From contig VAXH01000072.1 of NCBI GenBank assembly GCA_005883955.1, forward strand, positions 1-62,427: a DNA stretch of 62,427 bases. Reading direction: 5' to 3'. Positions 45,268 through 55,062 of this stretch are shown in pieces (position 1 is the first letter of the stretch; the number at the start of each line of letters is the position of its first letter). Below the pieces are notes generated by a model that was not told where the DNA came from, did no database searches, and was given only the letters and a program-made list of their open reading frames with translations. The translations under genes and the position numbers were made by a program. The DNA comes from Actinomycetota bacterium. Lineage in GTDB: Bacteria > Actinomycetota > Thermoleophilia > Gaiellales > Gaiellaceae.

Positions 45268-46842
45268 GTGGACGGGCGAGACGCGGGCCGGCGCCTGGCC
45301 TGGTCGACAGCGATTTTCTCGCTCGCAACCGGACTCTCCCGAATCCTCGGGCTCGTCCGCGAGATCGTCGCCGCCTACTACTTCGGCGCGCGCGGACGGA
45401 TCAACGCGTTCACGGTCGCGTTCCAGGTCCCAAACCTCGTCCGCGCCCTGCTCGCCGACGCCGCGATCTCATCCGCCTTCGTGCCGGTCTTCAGCGAGCT
45501 GCTCGAGAAGGGCGAGCGCAAGCGCGCCTGGCGCGTCGCCTCGAGCCTCTTCTGGCTGATCCTGCTCGGGCTCGGTGGCCTGACGGCGCTCTGCATCGTG
45601 CTCGCTCCCTGGCTCATCACTCCCTTCGGAAACCCGGGCGGCGACAAACCGCTTGCGGTCGGGCTGGCCCGCGTCCTGTTTCCGATCGTCGTCCTGCTCG
45701 GGCTCTCGGGCGTGGTCGTCGGAATCCTGAACAGCTACGAGGAGTTCGCAATCCCGGCGCTGACGCCCGTCTTCTGGAACGTCGCGATCATCGTCGGCCT
45801 CGTCCTCGGCGTTCCGAGCGCCCACACGATCAACGCCAAGCTCTACGTCTACGCGGTCGCGATCGTGATTGCGACCCTGATCCAGTTCCTACTCCCGTTG
45901 CCGTGGTTACGAGGCCGCGACGGCCGCCTCCAGCTCGTGATCGACTGGCACGACCCTGCCGTGAAGCAGGTCTTTGTGCTGATGCTGCCGGTCACGCTCG
46001 GGCTCGGGCTGATCAACTTCAACGCGGTCGTCGACTCCGTCTTCGCCTCGCGTCTGATCGACCCCGAGCTGGCGCCGACCGCGATCGACCGCGCCTTCAG
46101 GATCTACATGCTCCCGCAGGGGATGTTCTCGGTCGCCGTCGCGACGGTGCTCTTTCCCTCGCTCTCTCGTCTGGCCACGCGCGGCGATCTGGACGGTTTT
46201 CGCGCAACCGTCGGGCTCGGCCTACGACAGATCGCCTTCCTGCTGATTCCGGCGAGCGTGTTCGCGGCCGTGCTCGCGGAGCCGATCGTCCGGCTCGTCT
46301 ACCAGCGCGGGCATTTTGGGCCCGGGCAGACGCCCGTCGTCGCGGGCGCCTTGGCTGCCTTCTCGCTCGGGCTGACCTTCAACGGCGCGATGCTGATGCT
46401 GAACCGGGCCTTCTTCAGTCTCCAGTCGCCCTGGCTCCCCACCGTGATCGCGGTCGCCAACCTGGCACTGAACGCGGCGCTCGACGGGGCGTTTTACCGC
46501 TTCGGAACTTGGGGGATCCCGCTTTCGACCTCGCTGGTGAACATCGCGGGCACGGCTCTGCTGCTGGTCCTCCTCCGCCGACGGCTGCGACGGATCGAGT
46601 TCGCTCGGACAGCCGACGCGACCCTGCGGATCGTCATCGCGGCCGCCGTGCTCGCGGGTGTCTCCTACGGCGTTTGGCGGGGGCTCGACCAGGCGCTCGG
46701 CCGCGCGCTCTGGGCCCAGCTCATCTCGGTCGGGGCGGCCTTCGCCGTCGGCACAGCCGCCTACCTCGTTTCGTGCCGTTTGCTGGGAGTTCGGGAGCTG
46801 AACGCGTTGCTAGCCTTGCGAGGGCGCCTTCGACGGCGCTAA
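45268..46842 (+). CDS. murJ: Lipid II flippase MurJ (MviN)
   Basis: 524 residues and fourteen hydrophobic helices. Family blocks: LATGLSRILGLVREIVAAYYFGAR, AFQVPNLVRALLADAAISSAFVPVF and YMLPQGMFSVAVATVLFPSLSR. It moves lipid II across the membrane for peptidoglycan synthesis. GTG start behind a -10 element. Inserted here between rpsT and lepA; it ends 6 bases before lepA. Confidence 0.95.
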   Translation: MDGRDAGRRLAWSTAIFSLATGLSRILGLVREIVAAYYFGARGRINAFTVAFQVPNLVRALLADAAISSAFVPVFSELLEKGERKRAWRVASSLFWLILLGLGGLTALCIVLAPWLITPFGNPGGDKPLAVGLARVLFPIVVLLGLSGVVVGILNSYEEFAIPALTPVFWNVAIIVGLVLGVPSAHTINAKLYVYAVAIVIATLIQFLLPLPWLRGRDGRLQLVIDWHDPAVKQVFVLMLPVTLGLGLINFNAVVDSVFASRLIDPELAPTAIDRAFRIYMLPQGMFSVAVATVLFPSLSRLATRGDLDGFRATVGLGLRQIAFLLIPASVFAAVLAEPIVRLVYQRGHFGPGQTPVVAGALAAFSLGLTFNGAMLMLNRAFFSLQSPWLPTVIAVANLALNAALDGAFYRFGTWGIPLSTSLVNIAGTALLLVLLRRRLRRIEFARTADATLRIVIAAAVLAGVSYGVWRGLDQALGRALWAQLISVGAAFAVGTAAYLVSCRLLGVRELNALLALRGRLRRR

Positions 46843-46848
46843 ACGCGT

Positions 46849-48636
46849 ATGGACCTAGGCCGCATCCGCAACTTCTCGATCATCGCCCACATCGACCACG
46901 GCAAGTCGACGCTCGCCGACCGGATTCTCGAGCTGACGAAGACCGTGTCCGGGCGAGAAATGCGCGCGCAGGTGCTCGACACGATGGAGCTCGAGCGCGA
47001 ACGGGGGATCACGATCAAGGCGCAGGCCGTGCGCGTCAACTGGAAGGACAACGAGCTCAACCTGATCGACACGCCGGGCCACGTCGACTTCACCTACGAG
47101 GTGTCGCGCTCGCTGCAGGCCTGCGAGGGGGCGGTGCTCGTCGTCGACGCCGCGCAGGGCGTCGAGGCCCAGACGGTCGCCAACGCCTACCTGGCGATCG
47201 AGAACAACCTCGAGATCGTCCCTGTCGTGAACAAGATCGATCTACCCCAGGCCGACCCCGACGGGGCCGCGGCCGAGCTGGCCGAGCTCGTCGGCGGGAA
47301 GCAGGAGGATGTGTTGCGGATCTCGGCCAAGACCGGGGAGGGGGTGGCGGAGGTTCTCGACGCGATCGTCGAGCGGATCCACTCGCCCTCCGGCGAGCCG
47401 GCGGCGGCGTCCAGGGCGCTCGTCTTCGACTCTTCCTACGACCAGTACCGCGGGGTCGTCGCCTTCGTCCGCATGGTCGACGGCGCGTTTGCCGCCGGCG
47501 AGCCGCTGCAGGCGATGGCTCAGGGGACACGCTTCGAGGCCGAGGAGGTGGGCTTCTTCTCGCCGACGATGAAGGCCGCGGAGACGCTCGGCGCCGGCGA
47601 GGTCGGCTACGTGATCACCGGCCTCAAGGACGTCAGCCGCCTCCGTGTCGGCGACACGCTGACCTCAGAGCGCAAGCCGGCGGCCGAGCCGCTGCCCGGC
47701 TACAAGGACGTCAAGCCGATGGTCTTCGCCGGCCTCTTCCCGACCGACTCGGACGACTACCCCGACCTCCGCGACGCGCTCGAGCGGCTGAAGCTGAACG
47801 ACGCCGCGCTCTTCTACGAGCCGGAGACGAGCCAGGCGCTCGGATTCGGCTTCCGCTGCGGCTTCCTGGGGCTGCTGCACATGGAGATCGTGCGCGAGCG
47901 GCTCGAGCGCGAGTTCGACCTCGACCTGCTCGTAACCGCGCCGAACGTCGCCTACCGCGTGCTCGAGCGAAACGGCGAGTGGCTGGAAGTGCATAACCCC
48001 GCCGAGATGCCGCGGGAGCTCGACGCCGTCGAAGAGCCGTACGTCCGCGCCTCGATCATCGTTCCGAAGGACTACGTCGGGCCGGTGATGGAGCTGAACA
48101 ACGACCGCCGCGGCCGCTTCGACCACATGGAGTACCTCTCGCCGGAGCGCGTGCTGCTCGCCTACGAGCTGCCGCTGGCGGAGATCGTGCTCGACTACTA
48201 CGACCAGCTGAAGTCGCGCACGCGCGGCTACGCAAGCTTCGACTATGACGTGGCGGGCTTCCGCGAGGGCGCGCTTGCGCGCGTCGACATCCTGATCGGC
48301 GACGAGCCGGTGGACGCGCTCTCGATGATCGTCCATCGCGACGCGGCCTATGCACGCGGCAAGGCGCTGGTCGAGCGCCTCCGAAAGGAGATCCCGCGCC
48401 AGTACTTCGATGTCGCAGTCCAGGCGGCGATCGGCTCGCGGGTGATCGCGCGGGAGACGGTCAAGGCGAAACGGAAGGACGTGCTCGCGAAGTGCTACGG
48501 CGGCGACATCAGCCGCAAGCGGAAGCTGCTCGAAAAGCAGAAGGCGGGCAAGCGGCGAATGAAGCAGGTCGGCGCGGTCGAGGTGCCGCAGGAGGCCTTC
48601 CTCGCCGTGCTCAACCTGAACGACGGCAAGAAATGA
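46849..48636 (+). CDS. lepA: Elongation factor 4 (LepA)
   Basis: 595 residues, canonical length. G1 HIDHGKST, G3 DTPGHVDF, G4 NKID, switch [11 protein letters not shown], and the LepA-specific C-terminal domain ([34 protein letters not shown]). A ribosome-binding GTPase that can back-translocate stalled ribosomes. First of a long rightward block; its stop overlaps the hemW start (ATGA). Confidence 0.96.
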   Translation: MDLGRIRNFSIIAHIDHGKSTLADRILELTKTVSGREMRAQVLDTMELERERGITIKAQAVRVNWKDNELNLIDTPGHVDFTYEVSRSLQACEGAVLVVDAAQGVEAQTVANAYLAIENNLEIVPVVNKIDLPQADPDGAAAELAELVGGKQEDVLRISAKTGEGVAEVLDAIVERIHSPSGEPAAASRALVFDSSYDQYRGVVAFVRMVDGAFAAGEPLQAMAQGTRFEAEEVGFFSPTMKAAETLGAGEVGYVITGLKDVSRLRVGDTLTSERKPAAEPLPGYKDVKPMVFAGLFPTDSDDYPDLRDALERLKLNDAALFYEPETSQALGFGFRCGFLGLLHMEIVRERLEREFDLDLLVTAPNVAYRVLERNGEWLEVHNPAEMPRELDAVEEPYVRASIIVPKDYVGPVMELNNDRRGRFDHMEYLSPERVLLAYELPLAEIVLDYYDQLKSRTRGYASFDYDVAGFREGALARVDILIGDEPVDALSMIVHRDAAYARGKALVERLRKEIPRQYFDVAVQAAIGSRVIARETVKAKRKDVLAKCYGGDISRKRKLLEKQKAGKRRMKQVGAVEVPQEAFLAVLNLNDGKK

Positions 48637-49829
48637 TTCCTAGGCCGTTCGGCAGCGAACAAGTTCCGGCGTTCGAGGAATCTCCAAGCGATGCCTTGGT
48701 CGTCCGACACCTCTACGTCCACCTGCCCTTCTGCGCGCACCGTTGCGGCTACTGCGACTTCGTTACCGTCGTCGGGCGCCGCGGGCAGCATGCCGCCTAC
48801 GTGGACGCGTTGTTGGCCGAGCTCGAGCTCGAGCGCGGGCTGCTCGCGCCGGAGCTCGAGACCGTCTTCCTCGGCGGCGGCACGCCGACCTTCACCGAGC
48901 CGCGCGAGCTGGAGCGCCTGTTGGCCGTGCTGCCGGACGCCGCCGAGGTCACCGTCGAGGCGAATCCGGAGACGGTGACTTCGGCGCTCGCGGCGCTCCT
49001 GCGCCGCCACGGGGTCAGCCGCGTCTCGCTCGGCGCGCAGACCTTTCGGCCGGAGTTGCTCGGCGTCCTCGACCGCGTTGCCGGACCAGACGACGTCCGG
49101 CGCTCCTTCTACCATCTCCGCGATGCCGGTTTTGACAACATCTCGCTTGACCTCATCTACGGGATTCCGGGGCAGAGGCCCTCCGATCTCGCTGCCGACA
49201 TAGAGGAGGCGCTCGCGCTTCGGCCCGAGCACCTCTCTTGCTACGAGCTCGAGGCCAAGCCCGGGACGCGGTTCACGCACGCACACGGCGAAGAACTCCG
49301 TCGCCAGGCGGAGGCGCTGGAGGGCTACTTCGAGTCGGTTGTCGAGAGACTCGTCGCCGCGGGCTACCGGTGGTACGAGACGGCGAACTTCTGTCGTGCC
49401 GCGTTGGCTGATGCGGACGGGCGCGATCTGCGCTCGCGTCACAATCTCGCCTACTGGCGCGGGCGCGATTACCTCGGTCTCGGAATCGGCGCGGTTTCGA
49501 CGATTGGCGGGGAACGCTGGCGCACGACGCCCCGGCTCGGGCCCTACCTCGCGGCGCTCCGCGAGGACCGGCTGCCGCCGCGCGAGTTGGAGCCGCTTCC
49601 GGAGTCGGTGCAGCGAGAGGAGCGCGTCATGCTCGGGCTGCGGCTGGACGAGCCGCTGCCGGTCGCAACCGTCGCCGGCGCCCTCGACGAGAAGGCGCTG
49701 GCGCGGCTGGAACGGCTCGGCCTCGCCCAACTGGTGCCGCTTGGCCCGCAGCACGCCCGCGGCGCGCTGACCCTGACGCCTCGTGGCCGGCTGCTCGGGG
49801 ACGCGGTGACGGCTGACCTCCTCGCCTAA
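48633..49829 (+). CDS. hemW: Radical SAM heme chaperone HemW
   Basis: 398 residues from ATG 48633. The radical SAM cluster motif [10 protein letters not shown] (CxxxCxxC), GGGTPT, and the HemW C-terminal domain ([18 protein letters not shown]). HemW inserts heme into respiratory proteins; older annotation as coproporphyrinogen oxidase is usually wrong for this clade. Cotranscribed with lepA; hrcA begins 13 bases after its stop. Confidence 0.93.
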   Translation: MIPRPFGSEQVPAFEESPSDALVVRHLYVHLPFCAHRCGYCDFVTVVGRRGQHAAYVDALLAELELERGLLAPELETVFLGGGTPTFTEPRELERLLAVLPDAAEVTVEANPETVTSALAALLRRHGVSRVSLGAQTFRPELLGVLDRVAGPDDVRRSFYHLRDAGFDNISLDLIYGIPGQRPSDLAADIEEALALRPEHLSCYELEAKPGTRFTHAHGEELRRQAEALEGYFESVVERLVAAGYRWYETANFCRAALADADGRDLRSRHNLAYWRGRDYLGLGIGAVSTIGGERWRTTPRLGPYLAALREDRLPPRELEPLPESVQREERVMLGLRLDEPLPVATVAGALDEKALARLERLGLAQLVPLGPQHARGALTLTPRGRLLGDAVTADLLA

Positions 49830-49842
49830 AATCCCTGCAGAG

Positions 49843-50886
49843 ATGCCGAATGTCACCCCGACCGACTTGACCGACAGGCAGCGCTCGCTCCTGCGCGGCC
49901 TCGTCGAGGAGCACATCGCGACCGGCCAGCCCGTCGGTTCGAAGACGCTCGTCGAGCGAACCGGCCTGCGCGTCTCGTCGTCCACGGTCCGTGCCGAGCT
50001 CGCGGAGCTCGAGGCACTCGGCCTGCTCACCCACCCGCATACCTCGGCGGGACGCGTGCCGACGGAGGCGGCCTACCGCTACTACGCGGGCGGGCTGCTC
50101 GAGCGGCTGGAGCCGAACCCCGGGCCGTTCCCGCTCGACCTGAGCGCCGCGCAGGCAGAGGTCGAGTCCGCGCTGCAGGCGACGACCGAGATGCTCTCTG
50201 CGGTCACACGCTTGCTCGCGCTCGTGTCCGCGCCGCGGCTCGAGAGCGCCACCATCCGCCACGTCGAGGTACTCCTCCTGCAGCCGCAGGTCGTGATGAT
50301 CGTCGTCATCACCTCCACTGGCGCGGTCACGAAGCGGATCTACGCCTTTGCCGCGCCCGTCGATCCGGGGCTCGCAAACTGGGCCGGCCAGTACCTGAAC
50401 GACACACTCGCAGGTCTGCAGCCGGGGACGCACCAGCTGCGGCAGCGGTTCGAGGATTCGAGCCTCTCCGAGCGCGAGTCCGCTTTCCTCGCGACGCTTC
50501 GGCCCACGTTCACGGAGTTGCTCGAGGAGGGTCAGAGCCTCTTCGTCGGGGGCACGGCCGGGCTGCTCGAGAGCGCCCGCGGCGACGAGCTCGAGGCCTA
50601 TCAGCGGCTGCTCGAGCTGCTCGAGAAGCGCGCCGCGCTGCTCGGCGTGCTCGGCCAGGCGCTCGACCCTCGTCGGCCGTTCGTTCGCGTCGGCGTCGAG
50701 CTGGACCATCCCGATCTGCAGCGGCTCTCGCTCGTCGGTGCGGCCTATGGAGTCGCGAACAGGACCCTCGGCGCCGTCAGTCTGCTAGGCCCGGTGCGGA
50801 TGGACTATGAGAAGGCGCTGCGGTCGGTGCGAGGGGCGGCCTCCGAGCTGTCCCGTTTCGTCGAGGAGATCTACGAGAGCAATTGA
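49843..50886 (+). CDS. hrcA: Heat-inducible transcription repressor HrcA
   Basis: 347 residues: an N-terminal winged helix (LTDRQRSLLRGLVEEHIATGQPVGSKTL; SSSTVRAELAELEALGLLTHPHTSAGRVPT) and the GAF-like HrcA domain. It normally binds the CIRCE inverted repeat to repress groESL/dnaK. I see no CIRCE element in this window, so its targets are elsewhere. A TAAAAT hexamer lies 11 bases before the ATG. dnaJ follows. Confidence 0.95.
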   Translation: MPNVTPTDLTDRQRSLLRGLVEEHIATGQPVGSKTLVERTGLRVSSSTVRAELAELEALGLLTHPHTSAGRVPTEAAYRYYAGGLLERLEPNPGPFPLDLSAAQAEVESALQATTEMLSAVTRLLALVSAPRLESATIRHVEVLLLQPQVVMIVVITSTGAVTKRIYAFAAPVDPGLANWAGQYLNDTLAGLQPGTHQLRQRFEDSSLSERESAFLATLRPTFTELLEEGQSLFVGGTAGLLESARGDELEAYQRLLELLEKRAALLGVLGQALDPRRPFVRVGVELDHPDLQRLSLVGAAYGVANRTLGAVSLLGPVRMDYEKALRSVRGAASELSRFVEEIYESN

Positions 50887-50902
50887 CAGGGGGAGCCGGC
50901 GC

Positions 50903-50908
50903 TAGTCT
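50903..50908 (+). promoter_or_regulatory. -10 element of dnaJ (TAGTCT)
   Basis: TAGTCT ends 6 bases before ATG 50915. A perfect TTGACA at 50883-50888 overlaps the hrcA stop, but the spacer is only 14 bases. Suggests that dnaJ can be made independently of hrcA. Confidence 0.45.
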
Positions 50909-50914
50909 GGGCTG

Positions 50915-52033
50915 ATGGCGACCACGCAGAGGGACTACTACGAGGTGCTCGGCGTTGCCCGCACGGCCGACGGGGGAGAGATCAAGCGGGCCTTCCGGAA
51001 GCTTGCGCGCGAGCTGCATCCCGACGTCTCGGAGGCGCCCGATGCGCAGGAGCGCTTTCGCGAGGCGGTCGAGGCCTACGAAGCGCTCTCGAAGCGCGAG
51101 ACGCGCGAGCTCTACGACCGCTTCGGGCATGCGGGGCTGCGCGGCGGCGGCTTCACGCCCACCCAGTTCGACTTCGGCAGCCTCAACGACCTCTTCGCGG
51201 CCTTCTTCGGTGACGACCTCTTCGGCGTCGGTGGCCGTGCGTCGCGCTCGCGAGGGGCGGATCTCGCCGTTCAGGTCGAGATCGAGCTGGTCGAGGCTGC
51301 GAACGGAGTCAAGCGGGAGGTTCCGTTTCCGGTTGCGGTCAGGTGCGGCACGTGTGCAGGCAGCGGCGCGGCGCCAGGCACGAGCCCGGTCACCTGCGAG
51401 ACGTGCGGCGGCTCGGGCCGACTGCAGCGCGTCTCCCGGAGCGCCTTCGGCGAGTTCGTCCGCACCCAGACATGCCCAGCCTGCCGGGGCGCCGGCCAGA
51501 GGATCGAGGAGGCTTGCCCCGACTGCCGCGGCGAGGGCCGCAGGGTCGAGGAGCGAACGCTCGAAGTCGAGATCCCGCCCGGGATCCATGACGGCCAGCA
51601 GATTCGGATCTCGGGCGAGGGCCATGCAGGCGGCGGCGGCGCCCGCGCCGGGGATGTCTACGTCGAGGTTCGCATCAAGCCCGACCCGCGCTTCGTGCGC
51701 GAGGGCGACGACATCTTCTCGACCGTCGACCTGACGATCACCGAGGCGGCCCTCGGGGCGAAGGTGTCCGTGCCGACGCTGGACGGGGAGACGGAGCTCG
51801 AATTCCTCGAGGGGACGCAGGCCGGCGAGATCCGGGTTCTGCGCGGGCGTGGGATGCCGGTCCTGCAGGGCTTCGGACGCGGGGACCAGCGGGTGCTCGT
51901 CAACGTTGCGGTTCCGCGCCGGCTGAACGACGAGCAGCGGCGGCTGCTCGAGGAGTTCGCCCGCTCGACGGACGACGAGACCTACCGCGTCGACGAAGGC
52001 TTCTTCGAGAAGCTGAAGAGCGCGTTCCGCTGA
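50915..52033 (+). CDS. dnaJ: Chaperone DnaJ
   Basis: 372 residues. J domain with HPD in ELHPDVSEA, a short Gly/Phe part, four zinc-finger CxxCxGxG-type repeats (CGTCAGSG, CETCGGSG, CPACRGAG, CPDCRGEG), then the peptide-binding domain. It stimulates DnaK ATPase and delivers unfolded clients. Standard neighbour of hrcA. Its stop overlaps the probable CTG start of prmA. Confidence 0.96.
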   Translation: MATTQRDYYEVLGVARTADGGEIKRAFRKLARELHPDVSEAPDAQERFREAVEAYEALSKRETRELYDRFGHAGLRGGGFTPTQFDFGSLNDLFAAFFGDDLFGVGGRASRSRGADLAVQVEIELVEAANGVKREVPFPVAVRCGTCAGSGAAPGTSPVTCETCGGSGRLQRVSRSAFGEFVRTQTCPACRGAGQRIEEACPDCRGEGRRVEERTLEVEIPPGIHDGQQIRISGEGHAGGGGARAGDVYVEVRIKPDPRFVREGDDIFSTVDLTITEAALGAKVSVPTLDGETELEFLEGTQAGEIRVLRGRGMPVLQGFGRGDQRVLVNVAVPRRLNDEQRRLLEEFARSTDDETYRVDEGFFEKLKSAFR

Positions 52034-52791
52034 TCGGGCTGCGACGCGTCTCCGTCACGGTCGCCGGCGAAGCCGCGGAGACCGCGCGAGCCGAGATGCT
52101 GGCCCTCTTTCCCGAGGGTTTCGAGGAAGCCGAGCGGGGCGAGGAGTTCGAGCTCTCCGCCTACACCGACGCGGCCGGCGAGGCGCGGATGTCCGCCGTC
52201 TTCGGAGCGGTTGCAGCGAAGGAGGTGCCCGCCGACTGGGAGGAACGCTGGAAGCACTTCCACCGGCCGGTGCGTGCCGGACGCATCTGGATCGTGCCGC
52301 CGTGGGAGCAGCCGCCGGACGACCAGGAGTCGATCACGATCGACCCCGGTCGCGCCTTCGGGACGGGGGCTCATCCGACGACGAGGCTCTGTCTCGAGCA
52401 CCTGAGCGAGCTCGAGCCGGGCTCCCTCCTCGACGTGGGCTGCGGCTCAGGGGTGCTTTCGATCGCGGCGGCGAAGCTCGGCTTTGCTCCGGTGGTTGGG
52501 GTCGACAGCGATCCGCACGCGGTCGTGGCGGCGAGGTCGAACGCTGCGGCGAATGGGGTCGAGCTCGACCTTCGGCCGGCGGATGCCCGCGTCGACCCGC
52601 TGCCGGAGACCGATGTCGGGGTCGCGAACATCAGTGAAGCGCTCGTCGCCGCCGTCGGACCGCGACTGAAATGCGCGCTGCTCATCACCTCGGGCTACTT
52701 CGAGCCGCACGTACCGCGGGTGCCAGGTTTCCACACAGTCGCTCGCCGGCGCCTCGACGGGTGGGCTGCCGATTTGCACGCTCCGGAGTAG
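52030..52791 (+). CDS. prmA: Ribosomal protein L11 methyltransferase (PrmA-like)
   Basis: About 253 residues if started at CTG 52030 (CTGA overlap with the dnaJ stop). The first ATG in frame is 52096 and would cut off the first strand (LRRVSVTVAGEAAETARAEM) of the conserved N-terminal domain. The methyltransferase domain shows GRAFGTGAHPTTRLCL, the SAM motif LLDVGCGSGVLSIAAA and VANISEAL in place of the usual NI-L motif. It trimethylates L11. The rsmE gene usually found after it is not present; mtaB follows. Confidence 0.85.
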   Translation: MIGLRRVSVTVAGEAAETARAEMLALFPEGFEEAERGEEFELSAYTDAAGEARMSAVFGAVAAKEVPADWEERWKHFHRPVRAGRIWIVPPWEQPPDDQESITIDPGRAFGTGAHPTTRLCLEHLSELEPGSLLDVGCGSGVLSIAAAKLGFAPVVGVDSDPHAVVAARSNAAANGVELDLRPADARVDPLPETDVGVANISEALVAAVGPRLKCALLITSGYFEPHVPRVPGFHTVARRRLDGWAADLHAPE

Positions 52792-52794
52792 CAT
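52789..52794 (+). promoter_or_regulatory. -10 element of mtaB (TAGCAT)
   Basis: TAGCAT overlaps the prmA stop codon and ends 8 bases before GTG 52803, which has no Shine-Dalgarno. Confidence 0.4.
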
Positions 52795-52802
52795 CCCGCG
52801 CC

Positions 52803-53990
52803 GTGGCGCGCTTCTCGATTCGCTTTCTCGGCTGCAAGGTCTCGCAGACGGACGCTCAGGCGGTGCGTGAGCGGCTGCTCGCAGACGGTCACCTCGAGTC
52901 GCGCGACGCGGACATCGCCGTCGTCAATACCTGTTGCGTGACGCATGAGGCGGTGCGCAAGTCGCGTCACGCCGTCTCGCGGGCTGCGCGAACGCACGAG
53001 CGCGTGTACGTGACGGGCTGCGGCGCCAATCTCGCCGGTGATGTGTTCGCGGGGATGCCGGCCAACGTGAGGGTGATTGCCCGGCCGAGCGAGCAGACGC
53101 CGGAGCTCGTCGCGGGCGATGTCGGCGCGATCGGGTGCGTGCAGGCCGACGCGCGACTCGAGCGCGTGCGCGCCTTCGTGAAGGTGCAGGACGGCTGCAG
53201 TTTCTCGTGCAACTTCTGCGTCGTCCCCCTCGTGCGCGGCCCTTCCCGCAGCCGGCGCGCGGCCGCGGTGCTCAGCGAAATCCGGCGCCGCGTCGACCAG
53301 GGCCACCGGGAGGTGGTGATGACCGGGATCAACCTCGGCTGCTATCGCGACCGGGAAGCGGGATACACGCTCGCCCGCCTGTTGCGCGAGGCAGGAGCGA
53401 TTCCCGGCCTCGCGCGACTACGGCTCTCGTCGATCGAGATCAACCACGTCAACGACGAGCTCGTCGCGGCACTGCGCGAGACACCGGCGCTCGCGCGACA
53501 CCTGCACGTGCCGCTGCAATCTGGCGACGACCGCGTCCTCCGCGCGATGGCCCGCCGCTACACGAGCGCGACCTACCTGCGGCGCCTCGAAGCGCTCGGT
53601 GACTTCAACCTGACGACGGACGTGATCGTCGGCTTTCCGGCCGAGGACGAGCTCGCCTTTCGTCGCACGGTCCGGCTCGTCCGCGCGGCCGGGATCACAA
53701 AGGTGCACGTCTTCCCCTACTCGCCGCGTCCGGGAACTCGGACCGCCGCCGAGGACCCCGTTCCGACCGCGATCAAGAAGGAGCGAAGCGCGCGCCTGCG
53801 CGCCGTCTCCCACGAAGCCTGCCTCGAGCGCTGGCGCTCGAAGCTCGGGAGGGACGACGTCGTCCTCGTCGATCGTCCCGGCCGCGGCTACGGCGACGAC
53901 TATTCCCCGTGGCTCGTCGACGCGCCGGTCGGCGAGCTCGTCCGTGTCCGCGCGGCGGCGGTCTCGGAGGAGGGGATCCTCGCTGCCTGA
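52803..53990 (+). CDS. mtaB: tRNA methylthiotransferase MtaB-like
   Basis: 395 residues. An N-terminal UPF0004 domain with three cluster cysteines (GCKVSQTD, NTCCVTHEA, GCGAN), the radical SAM motif CSFSCNFC, LPLQSGDD-like HVPLQSGDDRVL, and a reduced C-terminal TRAM part. It converts t6A37 to ms2t6A in tRNAs. GTG start. A strong hairpin (54018-54044) follows the stop. Confidence 0.9.
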   Translation: MARFSIRFLGCKVSQTDAQAVRERLLADGHLESRDADIAVVNTCCVTHEAVRKSRHAVSRAARTHERVYVTGCGANLAGDVFAGMPANVRVIARPSEQTPELVAGDVGAIGCVQADARLERVRAFVKVQDGCSFSCNFCVVPLVRGPSRSRRAAAVLSEIRRRVDQGHREVVMTGINLGCYRDREAGYTLARLLREAGAIPGLARLRLSSIEINHVNDELVAALRETPALARHLHVPLQSGDDRVLRAMARRYTSATYLRRLEALGDFNLTTDVIVGFPAEDELAFRRTVRLVRAAGITKVHVFPYSPRPGTRTAAEDPVPTAIKKERSARLRAVSHEACLERWRSKLGRDDVVLVDRPGRGYGDDYSPWLVDAPVGELVRVRAAAVSEEGILAA

Positions 53991-54017
53991 GGCGTCGACT
54001 CGGCGACGCCGCCCGGA

Positions 54018-54044
54018 GGCCGTGCGGGCTTCGCCCGTGCGGCC
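54018..54044 (+). other. 12-bp hairpin between mtaB and HIT gene
   Basis: GGCCGTGCGGGC (54018-54029) pairs with GCCCGTGCGGCC (54033-54044) around loop TTC; all 12 positions pair as RNA, two of them G-U. No T-run follows, so it may be an RNA processing or stabilising element rather than a terminator. Confidence 0.5.
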
Positions 54045-54086
54045 GTCCAACTCCGGCTCAATCATGGCGCCGGGAGGTCCTACGCC

Positions 54087-54419
54087 TTGAATTCTCAGAA
54101 CGACTGTCTCTTCTGCCGCCTGTACAAGGAGGGCGACCACGTGCGCGAGGCGGACGGCTTCGTCGCGATCGAGGACATCAACCCGCGTGCCGACGTGCAT
54201 CTGCTCGTGATTCCGGAACGCCATGTCCCGAGCTTCCGGGAGATCGGCGCTTTCGAGCCGGACGAGGCGAAGCGGATGCTCGAATTCGTCGCCGACACCG
54301 CTCGCGAGGCCGGGCTCGAGGACTACCGAGTGGTTGTCAACGTCGGCGAAGGAGCGGGCCAGACGATCTTCCATCTCCACTGGCACGTGCTCGGCGGCCA
54401 TACGGCGGGGTTGCCGTAA
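54087..54419 (+). CDS. HIT-family (histidine triad) nucleotide-binding protein
   Basis: 110 residues from TTG 54087, with GGGAGG nine bases upstream. CLFCRLYKEG at the N-terminus and the histidine triad HLHWHVLGG near the C-terminus. HINT-type phosphoramidase acting on AMP-linked substrates. Typical neighbour of yqeY and phoH. Its TAA overlaps the next ATG by one base. Confidence 0.94.
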   Translation: MNSQNDCLFCRLYKEGDHVREADGFVAIEDINPRADVHLLVIPERHVPSFREIGAFEPDEAKRMLEFVADTAREAGLEDYRVVVNVGEGAGQTIFHLHWHVLGGHTAGLP

Positions 54420-54792
54420 TGAGCTTGATCGCGCGCCTCGAGGACGAGCTCAAGCAGGCCATGGTCGCGCGCGGCCCCTGCACGATGACGAGGAGCTGCA
54501 GGTGCTCCAACGCGAGCGCAAGCGCCGGCTCGAGGCGGCGGAGGCGTTCCGCGGCGGCGGCCGCGAGGAGCAGGCGCTCGGTGAAGAACAGGAGCTGGCC
54601 GTGCTCGAGGAGTTCATGCCCGAGCCGCTCTCGGAGGACGAGCTCGAAGAGATCATCGACGACGCGATCGCGGAAGTGGGCGCAACGAGTATCCGCGACC
54701 TCGGCCGCGTGATGGCCGACGTGATGCCGCAGGTCTCGGGCCGCGCCGACGGCTCGGTCGTCAGCCAGCTCGTGCGCGAGAAGCTCGCCTGA
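54419..54792 (+). pseudogene. yqeY: GatB/YqeY-domain gene, internal deletion plus frameshift
   Basis: Frame one from ATG 54419 gives MSLIARLEDELKQAMVARG, the standard YqeY start; after about 54472 the family sequence resumes in the +2 frame as PLHDDEELQVLQRERKRRLEA and runs to a normal end (SQLVREKLA). Compared with YqeY about 21-22 residues are missing, and the lost length is 1 mod 3. The junction lies in a GCGCGCGG stretch. YqeY proteins are about 147 residues and resemble the tail of amidotransferase GatB. As written only a 98-residue scrambled product would form. Same type of defect as in livF and the Rieske gene. Confidence 0.82.
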
Positions 54793-54884
54793 GCCGGTGC
54801 GGCACTCCTGCCCTGCAAGCTCCCGCCCCTCCAAAATCTGTCGCCTGTTCTAGGTACATGCGCGCACACCCCCTCCCTCTATTT

Positions 54885-54922
54885 GGGTGGGGCTCCACCC
54901 TCCTCCCTCGTCCTCGACGCTA
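54885..54922 (-). promoter_or_regulatory. Repeated intergenic module, copy C (reverse)
   Basis: Reading leftwards: TAGCGT (54922-54917), then a GAGGG-rich run and GGGTGGAGCCCCACCC (hairpin, 54900-54885). It points into the end of the yqeY region, away from phoH, so it would give antisense RNA if it acts as a promoter. The rest of the 54793-55062 gap holds no gene. Confidence 0.45.
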
Positions 54923-55048
54923 TTGCGGAAAGGCTGGCGCGGGTGCGACGGCGGGGTGACGATTGTGGATCTTTTGCGCCGCTACCTGGGGTCGCTCAGC
55001 CTGCGCTGGGCTCCTGGCCCGCAACGGCCGAAGCGCACGTGCGGTCCC

Positions 55049-55054
55049 TACACT
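55049..55054 (+). promoter_or_regulatory. -10 element of phoH (TACACT)
   Basis: TACACT ends 8 bases before GTG 55063; no Shine-Dalgarno precedes the start. Confidence 0.5.
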
Positions 55055-55062
55055 GAGGCCCG

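Noticed and set aside
49600-50960. CIRCE operator near hrcA/dnaJ
   Set aside because: No TTAGCACTC...GAGTGCTAA inverted repeat found upstream of hrcA or dnaJ.
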